DNA of 37,618 nt from Bryobacterales bacterium (GTDB taxonomy: Bacteria; Acidobacteriota; Terriglobia; Bryobacterales; Bryobacteraceae). Numbering within the stretch: position 1 is the first letter of the stretch; every line of letters starts with the position of its first letter. Below, piece after piece: positions 30,486 to 37,618 of this stretch. The position numbers and the translations under genes are program-made. The notes under the pieces were generated by a model, which saw only the letters and a program-made list of their open reading frames with translations, was not told the DNA's origin and made no database searches. The stretch spans positions 1-37,618 of the forward strand of contig JAEUQF010000393.1 of the NCBI GenBank assembly GCA_016789745.1, written 5' to 3'.

Positions 30486-33400
30486 TTAGAACTCGATGCG
30501 AAGCATCAGGGCAATGCGCCGGCCGATGTGTTTCTCGGCATCGAAGTCAGAGACCGAGGTGGTGAACCGGCCCACCGTGGCTGGCACCGAGATATTTCCC
30601 GATGGCTCCACGAAGTGCGGCGTATTGAAGGCATTCGACACCATGGCGGTGAAGGTGGTGGAAACACGTTCGGCCACCTTGAATTGTTTAACGAGGCTGA
30701 TGTGGTGGGCGTTGATGCCCTGCCCCACCAGAACGTTGGCGCTGCTATTGCCGAAGGTTCCGGGCGCCGGGGCACGGAACGCCGAGGGGTCAAACCAGGC
30801 GTTGTAGGAACGCTGGTTGCTGGGCAGATTACCGTCGCCGATGCGATCCGGCAAGCCACCCACGGTGTTGGTGTTGGATGGATCGGAGCCGGAGAAACTC
30901 GGCGAGAAGAAGAATCCCGAGGTCAGATAACTGATGGTGTTCATGGTCCAGCCTCCCGCCAGTTGCTGCACTGCGGCGGGCGCGTTGCCAAGGTATTTCT
31001 TGCCACGGCCAAACGGCAGGCGCCACGTGCCCGTGATGACCGCATAGTGACGGCGGTCGCCGGCGTTGCGTGACCAACGGCTGGTGACGTTATAGGGATT
31101 CTCGGTGACCAGGAAGTTGGCCATGCTGTTGGACAGCGTCCAATGCGCGTTGAATTGAAAGTCGCCCATGCGCTTTTGGGCCTGGATCTGGAAGGAGTCG
31201 TACTTGGTCTGGCCGTCGGCGCGGGCTTCGGTCACGCCGATGAACTCGGGATAGGGACGCCGGGACTGGGTGAAGGGGATCAGGCTTGGCTCCGGCTTGT
31301 TGATGCCCACGTTGTAGTTTAGGCCTTTGCCGCGTGAGCCGACATAGGAGGCGCGGAACCCGATGCTGCGCCAATCGCGCTCGATGGTGAAGTTGAACTG
31401 GTGGATAGTCCCGGTGGTCGTGTTAATGGGGAAGCCCGTAATGCTTTGGCTGGGGATGCCGGCGGCGGCCAGGTTTTGCGGGAACGGGTTCGGGAACTGG
31501 AACAGCACGCCACCCTCGGGAGCAATCACGTTCTGGTAGTTCTCGGCGATCTGGAAAGGCCCACCGGTGAGCACGCGGGCGAAGTAGTCGATGCGTTCGG
31601 TGTAGGCGCCGTAGCCGCCGCGGAAGACAAGCTTGTCGGTGAGGCGGTAGGCGGCCGACAGACGCGGCCGGAAATCCTTGCGGTCCGGCTTCGGCACCAC
31701 CGGGCCGGAGCCAATGCGAATGTTCCGGGGATAGAGCGGACTGATACGTTGGGCGCCCTCCGGGGTGACGTTGACCGTATTGGAAGCCCGATCCCAGTTG
31801 TACATCAGGCCATCGGTGAACGTGGGCAAGGCGTAGTAGTCATAGCGAAGACCATAGTCCAGCGTGAGCCGTGAACTCACCTTGTAGCTGTCCTGGAGGA
31901 AGAGGCCGACTTCCTTGTTGGTGCGTGTGCGATTGGTGAACGGGTCCAGGCGCGTGGAGGATTGGGGGATGCCGAGCAGAAAGTCGGCGAATCCGATGGT
32001 CGAGCGGGTCATGGCGCCATTGAAGGTGAAGGAGCCGAAACTGCCTTCTGGGATAGTACCCACGAATGACTCATAGGTGCGTATCTCGCCGCCGGCCTTG
32101 ACGACGTGCTTTCCCTTATTCCAGGTGATCGAGTCCTCAAAACTCAGATCGGTGTCGTCCGCCAGCACGCCACCGGCGATGGTGGCCAGGGGCTGGATGC
32201 CGGTGATGTTCATCGCCGGAAAACCTTGCGCGCTGAAGTTGCCGCGGTTGACTCCCTGCAGTCCCAACAGCGCGACGGACTCGGCACCATTGAGCGGAGT
32301 GACGCCTGCCTGCGGATCTCCGTCCGTGATCTTATTGGGCGAGACGCCGAAGCGGAAGGTATTGACGAGGTTTGGCGACGCTACGTGGGTATCGGAGATG
32401 ATCCACTGGCCCTGGTTGCGGTAGCGGGTCCAAGTGAACTTCGGCAGGTTGCGGTCAAGTACATAAGGCGTCCAGCCTTTGCGCCACCGCACATAGATGG
32501 AGTTCTTTTCGGTGATATTGTGATCGACGCGCCAGAAGACGGAGTCCGACTTGAAGAAGTCATAGTGGAAGGGGTGGAGGAATCCGAAGTTATTGGCTTG
32601 ATACACATTCGGATTGGCGCCCTGGTTGGGTGCGGGAAGGTAGTTCTCCAGCACCTTGCGGGAAATGTCGCTGATGCGGTTGGCGGGAATGATCTGCCCG
32701 GGAAACGGCATGCGATTGCCGCCGGCGCCTGCCGCGGAGAGCGGGTCCTGCAGGATCTGGTTGGCCGCGGTGAACTGGGAGAAGTCGCCCTGGCGCATGG
32801 GTAAGGACGCGACGGTGGCGTTCTTGAAGGTGCCCAGCGGAATGCGCTGGGAGAACCAGGAGGCGTAGAAGAACGTCCGGTTCTTCCAGATGGGGCCGCT
32901 GGCTTCGGCCTGCCATTCGTGCTGGATGTAGGGAATCCGCACCGGGTCGAAGTAATTGCGCGCGTTCATTCCCGAGTTGAAGTGCTTGTAGTAAACCATG
33001 CCATGCAGGTTGTTGGCGCCGCGCTTGGAGGTCATGTTGTAGCTGGCCACGCGCGAATTCTCCGCCGAACCATTTACCAGCGAGATCTGCACTTCGTCAT
33101 GGAAACTGATGTTGGCACCGCCGTAGCGGTCGTTCTCGACACCGTCGAAGGCTTGCGAGAGTTGCGATGGCGCCTGTCCGGCGACGCGGACCTGCCACCC
33201 CGACCCCTGGATGCCAGGGATGGTGGTGAGCATCGCGAAGGGGGAAGGAATCACGTTGACGGAGGGTGAGTCCTTGAATTCGTTCTGCGTGATGGTTCCG
33301 CTGATGGTCCCGGTGTCGGTGGTGACCACGGCGACACCGCTCTGGACGGTGACGCTTTCGGTGGTGGAGCCGATCTGAAACAGCACATCGACGCGCCGGA

Positions 33401-33698
33401 TCTGCCCGGTATCGAGTCGAATCTCCTCCGCGATGAACGACTTGAAACCCGCCGCGTCGGCCTTCAGGGTGTAGAGGCCGGGTTTCAGATCGGAGAACTC
33501 ATAGTTGCCGTTTTCATCGGCTGTGGCGGTGCGGGCGGTGGTGTTGGTGGAGACGTCCACCAGAGTGATGGTGGCCTGGGGAACAACGGACCTCGACTGG
33601 TCATTGACAACCCCTCGAATGGTCGACTTATCGGACTGTCCCCAGGAAGTAATCAGACTGACGCAGAAGAATGCGCCAAGACGGAGTGTGGAGCGCAT
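30486..33698 (-). CDS. Oar-like TonB-dependent receptor (second copy)
   Basis: 1070 residues from the ATG at 33698, chosen because GAGG sits 6 nt upstream. A TTG at 33704 is also in frame. A signal peptide (LRLGAFFCVSLITSWG) is followed by a carboxypeptidase-regulatory-like domain (STIRGVVNDQSRSVVPQATI; ENGNYEFSDLKPGLYTLKAD), a plug-like region with IPGIQGSGWQVRVAGQAPSQ, and a barrel ending in the aromatic residue of ALMLRIEF. The sequence is only distantly similar to the other two receptors of the window, so it is not a recent duplicate. It heads a tight minus-strand unit with the cytochrome and the CRTAC1 protein, which suggests a shared surface role. Confidence 0.92.
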   Translation of the reverse strand: MRSTLRLGAFFCVSLITSWGQSDKSTIRGVVNDQSRSVVPQATITLVDVSTNTTARTATADENGNYEFSDLKPGLYTLKADAAGFKSFIAEEIRLDTGQIRRVDVLFQIGSTTESVTVQSGVAVVTTDTGTISGTITQNEFKDSPSVNVIPSPFAMLTTIPGIQGSGWQVRVAGQAPSQLSQAFDGVENDRYGGANISFHDEVQISLVNGSAENSRVASYNMTSKRGANNLHGMVYYKHFNSGMNARNYFDPVRIPYIQHEWQAEASGPIWKNRTFFYASWFSQRIPLGTFKNATVASLPMRQGDFSQFTAANQILQDPLSAAGAGGNRMPFPGQIIPANRISDISRKVLENYLPAPNQGANPNVYQANNFGFLHPFHYDFFKSDSVFWRVDHNITEKNSIYVRWRKGWTPYVLDRNLPKFTWTRYRNQGQWIISDTHVASPNLVNTFRFGVSPNKITDGDPQAGVTPLNGAESVALLGLQGVNRGNFSAQGFPAMNITGIQPLATIAGGVLADDTDLSFEDSITWNKGKHVVKAGGEIRTYESFVGTIPEGSFGSFTFNGAMTRSTIGFADFLLGIPQSSTRLDPFTNRTRTNKEVGLFLQDSYKVSSRLTLDYGLRYDYYALPTFTDGLMYNWDRASNTVNVTPEGAQRISPLYPRNIRIGSGPVVPKPDRKDFRPRLSAAYRLTDKLVFRGGYGAYTERIDYFARVLTGGPFQIAENYQNVIAPEGGVLFQFPNPFPQNLAAAGIPSQSITGFPINTTTGTIHQFNFTIERDWRSIGFRASYVGSRGKGLNYNVGINKPEPSLIPFTQSRRPYPEFIGVTEARADGQTKYDSFQIQAQKRMGDFQFNAHWTLSNSMANFLVTENPYNVTSRWSRNAGDRRHYAVITGTWRLPFGRGKKYLGNAPAAVQQLAGGWTMNTISYLTSGFFFSPSFSGSDPSNTNTVGGLPDRIGDGNLPSNQRSYNAWFDPSAFRAPAPGTFGNSSANVLVGQGINAHHISLVKQFKVAERVSTTFTAMVSNAFNTPHFVEPSGNISVPATVGRFTTSVSDFDAEKHIGRRIALMLRIEF

Positions 33699-33829
33699 GA
33701 GCAACCTCGCTTTGCATCGAAGATTTTCGGCAAACGTGGCGAATGTGTTCGAAAGAATGTATCAGCGTTGCTCCGCAACAGCAAGCGGAGGACAGCATGT
33801 TGAACGGAGAATCGCAGGGGGGTGCACGA

Positions 33830-36800
33830 TCAGAAGAAGTAGCGGAAGCCGATTTCCACGCTACGCGCGGGGTTCAACTGGGTGATGGGCACCACGCCGA
33901 ACAACGGTGAGTTCGGATCCGTTTGCGGGAAGTTGAAGATCGGTGTGTTGGTGGCGTTGAAGGCCGATACTTTGAGTTGGAAGCGATGGCCTTCGCGGAT
34001 GTGAAAGTCGCGGTTGAGCGAAAGATCGAGATTGGGCGCGGTGTGGCGGCGGATGTTGGGGCTGCGGAAGGGCGCGGTGCGGAGCGAATCGGCGGCGCGC
34101 TGTACCCAGAGACTGCGGTCGGTATTGAACCAGCGGTTGAGCGTCTGACCGCCATCGAGTTTGGGGTTGCCGTTGATATTGAAGTCGGGGTAGCTCATGG
34201 GCGTGCCGGATTGCAGCACGCCGATCCAGTTGAACTGCCAGCCACCGATCAGGTGACTGACAAGGCCCTGGGAGAGCCACTTCTTTTTCGGGCCGATGGG
34301 GAATTCGTAGTAGCCGCTGAGAACGAGGCGCTGCGGTGTATCGAAGGTCGTGAGTTCTCGCGACAGGAAGCTGTCCTGCGGGTTGCGGAACTGGGCCTCT
34401 TCCATGGTCTTGGACACGGTGTAGGAGACCAGGTAGGTGAGGCCGTGTTTGAAACGCTGCTCCAGTTTGAACTGCACCGAGTTGTACCAGCTTGCTCCCA
34501 GGTTGAGTTGGTTGGCGGTGAGTCCGGAGTAGTGCGGGTATTGGGTGAGCAGATTGCGGCGCTGGATGGTGGCCTGTGCGCCGCGGGAGGTGGTGACCGG
34601 GAGGACGCCGAAGAAGGGGTTCGGTACCACTTGGGAGAGAAAGGGCGTGCCGAGGGCGAGTTGTTCGTTGGTGAGGTAGCTGATCGAGCGGCTGACCTGC
34701 AAGTCGAGGGTCTGGCTGCCGACGTAGGTGGCTTCAACGAGGATGCCGGGCACCAGTTCGTATTGGAAGCCAGCGGAGTATTGCCAAACCTTGGGGACCA
34801 CGCGTTTGGAGTCATTGAAGCTGACGCTATCGCCGACCTGCGTGCGCAGGCCTTGCGAGGCGCCGGGCCGAGGGATGAGGCCGTTGGGGAACGGGTCGCC
34901 GAGGGTGTGGAAGGGCAGGAAGCCCGGGGTGGTCGTTTGAGCGCTGGTGGTTTGTGAGAAGCCGATGACGCCGCCGTAATCGACGGTGGGCAGGTAGTAG
35001 AGGCCGGCGCCGCCGCGGAAGACGAGAGGCTTGTCGCGGAGCATCTTGTAGGCGAGGCCGAAGCGGGGCTGGAAGTTGTTCTTATCGGTATCGAAGGCGC
35101 CGCGGGGAAGGCCGTTCACGCCGGCGAACAGGAGCCCGCCGCGGAGGTTGAGGCCGGGTACCTGGTAGGGGTTCTGGGCGGTGTAGTCGAAGCCGCGGTT
35201 CTGATCGTTGTAGCGTTCGACCGGCGGGCCTTCCAGATCCCAGCGGAAACCAAGGTTTAACGTGAGGCGGCGGGTGACCTGCCAGTCGTCATGGAAGAAA
35301 AGGACGGGGTAGCGGGAGACCAGGTAGGGCGTGGAGTTGAGAACCGCCGAGGCGGAGTTCATGTAGCCCAGCAGGAAGGAAGCGATGGCATTGCCGCCGT
35401 TGGCGTCGTTGATCTGGGGATTGGAACTGGTCCAACTGCGGGTGAAGCCGTAGGTGCCCTGGCCATTGGCACGGCCGATGGAGGCGTAGCGCATGTGGCG
35501 GTATTCGAAGCCGTACTTGAACGAATGGGTACCGATGGTGTGCAGCATGTTGGCCTGCGCGGAGAAGGTTTCGCTGGGCAGGATGGCGGTCTCGTTGTTG
35601 CCGGTCTGGAGGTAGTTTTCGAAGGTAAAGATGGGGTACTTGTCGGGGATCTGGAGTTGGCCGGCGAGTTTGGCGGGGAAGCCGAGAGAGGAGACGTCGG
35701 CGGGGGTGAAGAGCGACTCCTCCTTGAAGCGGTTGAAACCGGCGCGCATGGAGAGGATGGAGCGGGGCGAAAGCGTGCCGACCGCGTCGATACCGGCGCC
35801 ATCGTTGCGGCGCGTGAGGTGCGTGGCGCGGCGGGCGGGGGAATCCCAACCGTCGTAGTTGATGCGGCCGCCGTTGCGATAGTTGTAGTTCCAGCGTCCG
35901 AAGATCTTCCAGGACGAGTTGATGTTGTGGTCGACGCGGGTGATGTAGTTGGAGTAATCGAGTTCGGAGCGGATGTCGCCTTTGTACCAGTTGTTGAGTT
36001 TGGTGATGGGGTCGCCGGGCTGGTTGGGGGCGGGGATATCGTTGAGGACGCGAAGGGCGATGGGATTCATGCGGCCCTGTGGGATGCGGTTATTGGGGAA
36101 GGGTGTGCGGATGAACTGGAGGTTGGTGAGGGTGACGGCGCGGGCGGGGTCGAAGGCGGGGTTGGGCTGGATGGTGAGCGGGTCATACATGGTGAAGGGG
36201 CGGCCCGCGCTGGAGAGAGTTTGGGAGAAGTCGCCCTGCTTCTGTTCGGGGGTGGGGACGGCGCCGAGAGAACTGGCAGGGGAGCGGGAGCGGATACCTT
36301 CGAAGGCGAACATGAAGAAGGTCTTGTCGCGGCCCTTGTAGAGGCGGGGGATGGTGACGGGGCCATCGATTTCGAAGCCGTACTGGTCGTTGATGCGCTG
36401 GGTGCGCGGGACGCCGGTGGCGTTGTTAGCGTAGGTATTGGCTTCGAAGGGGGTGCGGCGGAGGTATTCGTAGGCGGCGCCATGGAAGGTGTTGGTGCCG
36501 GGCTTGACGGAGAGGCTCATGACGCCGCCGCTGGTGCGGCCGTACTGCGCGTCGTAGGTGTTGGTTTGGATTTTGAGTTCGCCGGTGGCTTCGATGGGCG
36601 GGACGTAGGCGAGGTTGGAGACGGTGGTGATGGCCTGGTCCGACATGCCGTCGATCAGGAAGGCGTTCTGGCCGGGGCGGCCGCCGTTGATGGAGTAACT
36701 GGACATGGCGCCGCTGTCGGTGGGTCCGAAGCCGGCGAGGGAGCCGGTGTATTGAACGCCGGCGGCGAGGTTGGTGAAGCCAAAGGGATTGCGGCCGGCG

Positions 36801-37228
36801 AGTGGGAGGTCGGTGATCTTGCGGTTTTCGATGCTTTGGCCGCGGCTGGCGGTGGAGACTTCGAGCAGCGGGGCTTCGGCGACGACGGTGACGCGATCGG
36901 TGAGTTGGCCGACTTCGAGCAGCACATCGACGCGCGTCCGGTCATTGACGCGAAGTTCGATGGGGCTGCGCTCGACGGACTTGAAGCCGGACATCTCGAC
37001 CAGGAGGGAGTAGCGGCCGGGGTTCAGGAAGGGGACGAGGAACGAGCCGTCGCTGTTGGTGACGGACGAGGTAGCGACGCCGGTTTCGATGTTGGTGGCG
37101 CGGACCGTGGCGCCAGGGATGGAAGACCCAGTAGAGTCAGAGACGACGCCGAGGAGATTGGCACGATATTCCTGGGCGGAGAGGGAGAGCGATGCCAGCA
37201 GGCAGAGGACAACGCGAAGGGAATGCAT
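33830..37228 (-). CDS. Oar-like TonB-dependent receptor (third copy)
   Basis: 1132 residues. AAAGGAG lies 8 nt upstream of the ATG. The signal peptide is SLRVVLCLLASLSLSAQ, followed by a carboxypeptidase-regulatory-like domain (NLLGVVSDSTGSSIPGATVR; SDGSFLVPFLNPGRYSLLVE), a plug region (ITDLPLAGRNPFGFTNLAAG; SINGGRPGQNAFLIDGM) and a long barrel ending SVEIGFRYFF, the outer-membrane C-terminal signature. It is 131 nt upstream of the next receptor on the same strand. That gap holds a short GTTGC/GCAAC hairpin (33767-33779) but no T-tract, so read-through is possible. The ligand is unknown. Confidence 0.92.
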   Translation of the reverse strand: MHSLRVVLCLLASLSLSAQEYRANLLGVVSDSTGSSIPGATVRATNIETGVATSSVTNSDGSFLVPFLNPGRYSLLVEMSGFKSVERSPIELRVNDRTRVDVLLEVGQLTDRVTVVAEAPLLEVSTASRGQSIENRKITDLPLAGRNPFGFTNLAAGVQYTGSLAGFGPTDSGAMSSYSINGGRPGQNAFLIDGMSDQAITTVSNLAYVPPIEATGELKIQTNTYDAQYGRTSGGVMSLSVKPGTNTFHGAAYEYLRRTPFEANTYANNATGVPRTQRINDQYGFEIDGPVTIPRLYKGRDKTFFMFAFEGIRSRSPASSLGAVPTPEQKQGDFSQTLSSAGRPFTMYDPLTIQPNPAFDPARAVTLTNLQFIRTPFPNNRIPQGRMNPIALRVLNDIPAPNQPGDPITKLNNWYKGDIRSELDYSNYITRVDHNINSSWKIFGRWNYNYRNGGRINYDGWDSPARRATHLTRRNDGAGIDAVGTLSPRSILSMRAGFNRFKEESLFTPADVSSLGFPAKLAGQLQIPDKYPIFTFENYLQTGNNETAILPSETFSAQANMLHTIGTHSFKYGFEYRHMRYASIGRANGQGTYGFTRSWTSSNPQINDANGGNAIASFLLGYMNSASAVLNSTPYLVSRYPVLFFHDDWQVTRRLTLNLGFRWDLEGPPVERYNDQNRGFDYTAQNPYQVPGLNLRGGLLFAGVNGLPRGAFDTDKNNFQPRFGLAYKMLRDKPLVFRGGAGLYYLPTVDYGGVIGFSQTTSAQTTTPGFLPFHTLGDPFPNGLIPRPGASQGLRTQVGDSVSFNDSKRVVPKVWQYSAGFQYELVPGILVEATYVGSQTLDLQVSRSISYLTNEQLALGTPFLSQVVPNPFFGVLPVTTSRGAQATIQRRNLLTQYPHYSGLTANQLNLGASWYNSVQFKLEQRFKHGLTYLVSYTVSKTMEEAQFRNPQDSFLSRELTTFDTPQRLVLSGYYEFPIGPKKKWLSQGLVSHLIGGWQFNWIGVLQSGTPMSYPDFNINGNPKLDGGQTLNRWFNTDRSLWVQRAADSLRTAPFRSPNIRRHTAPNLDLSLNRDFHIREGHRFQLKVSAFNATNTPIFNFPQTDPNSPLFGVVPITQLNPARSVEIGFRYFF

Positions 37229-37309
37229 CCGAACGGCTCCTTTAGTGGAACGACGTTGATAGCCCCGTTAGAATGTGGGGAATAATATCACAGGAAATTG
37301 GCGGGAATT

Positions 37310-37618
37310 TTGAAAGAACAGCGGGCTGGACAGAGTTGGAGGAAGGTGTGGCTGCGGAAGGCGGCGGTACGACGGGATGAGTGTCGGGTGGGGCTTGGGA
37401 TGGCGCATGCGAATGCGGATGGGATCGAGTGGGAGGTCCGGTATCAGGAGGCGGGTGCGACGCCACGCGTGCTGACGCTGTGGGCGAGTGCGGCGGATGG
37501 GCGGCACTCGCGGGATTTGACCGTGGGACTGCGGTTCGTGTGGCGGCCGCCGCAGCAAGGAGTGACGATTGGAGAGGAGGAGGGGGGAGGCGATACGGTC
37601 GGCGATTGTGGAGGGGTT
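37310..37618 (+). CDS. Possible partial gene leaving the right edge
   Basis: A plus-strand frame is open from a TTG at 37310 to the window end (about 103 residues). Residues include WRKVWLRKAAVRRDECRVGL, DGIEWEVRYQEAG and LTLWASAADGRHSRDLTVGL. It is divergent from the TonB receptor, and the 80 bases between them are A+T-rich (AATAATATCA), as a promoter would be. I do not recognise a family, and no start has a convincing ribosome site. It may be a real gene or an accidental open frame in GC-rich DNA. Confidence 0.35.
   Translation, partial: MKEQRAGQSWRKVWLRKAAVRRDECRVGLGMAHANADGIEWEVRYQEAGATPRVLTLWASAADGRHSRDLTVGLRFVWRPPQQGVTIGEEEGGGDTVGDCGGV

Noticed and set aside
35291..37285. 664-codon open frame on the plus strand, opposite the third TonB receptor
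   Set aside because: Composition is almost only Gly/Ala/Val/Glu/Asp with no domain. It mirrors the codon bias of the receptor gene, whose product has clear motifs.
1..37618. CRISPR arrays, insertion sequences, integrases and rRNA genes
   Set aside because: I saw no regular spaced repeats, transposase or integrase motifs, or rRNA-like stretches. An exact repeat search was not possible here.

Overview
The window is GC-rich, almost fully coding DNA. It most resembles a member of the Acidobacteriota, and within it the Solibacter/Bryobacter side. This is an inference from gene content, not from a marker gene. The clues are three very large Oar-like TonB-dependent receptors with carboxypeptidase-like N-termini, three 'planctomycete-type' cytochrome modules (PSCyt1/DUF1549/DUF1553 protein plus a DUF1501 protein), a CRTAC1/ASPIC-UnbV protein beside a seven-heme cytochrome, a PEP-CTERM protein and an STGPKTEAGK-type hypothetical protein.

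Layout. 1-5457 (minus strand): SGNH hydrolase, a tandem-hairpin element, a DUF1549/DUF1553 cytochrome, its DUF1501 partner and a translationally coupled P-loop kinase that leaves the window. 5608-6858 (plus): an exported HtrA/DegP-like protease with two PDZ domains. 6940-15349 (plus): one tightly packed gene run with a second cytochrome/DUF1501 pair, an NTF2-like protein, a TonB receptor and an SDR oxidoreductase. 15372-18739: a stretch of broken genes, namely rsmG with an in-frame TAG, a vapBC pair with a frameshifted antitoxin and an active-site change in the toxin, one intact hypothetical gene, and a truncated, frameshifted SpoIIE-type phosphatase. 18666-20217 (minus): a reverse transcriptase preceded by a structured RNA that fits a retron. 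20332-26860 (minus): a PEP-CTERM protein, then a third cytochrome/DUF1501 module led by a PPC-domain protein. 27017-27979 (plus): a TPR lipo- or periplasmic protein. 27970-37228 (minus): two TonB receptors, a heptaheme cytochrome c and a CRTAC1-family protein. The right edge holds a possible partial plus-strand gene.

How the genes fit together. Most of the window encodes envelope functions: outer-membrane receptors, exported c-type cytochromes, Tat-exported DUF1501 proteins, a periplasmic protease and calcium-binding propeller proteins. This suits uptake and oxidation of complex substrates at the cell surface, although no substrate can be read from the sequence.

The main discovery candidate is the retron-like locus at 18666-20217. 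Just upstream of an intact RT (YADD, LPQGAPTSP) lie two segments 140 nt apart that can form a 16-bp stem with one 2-nt bulge. A guanosine directly follows the upstream arm, and a long two-part hairpin lies between the arms. This is the a1/a2-branch-G-msd layout of retrons, and no known retron effector is visible next to it. A second theme is local decay: rsmG, vapB and the phosphatase gene each carry a single-nucleotide lesion within 2.8 kb, while the genes on both sides are intact over many kilobases.
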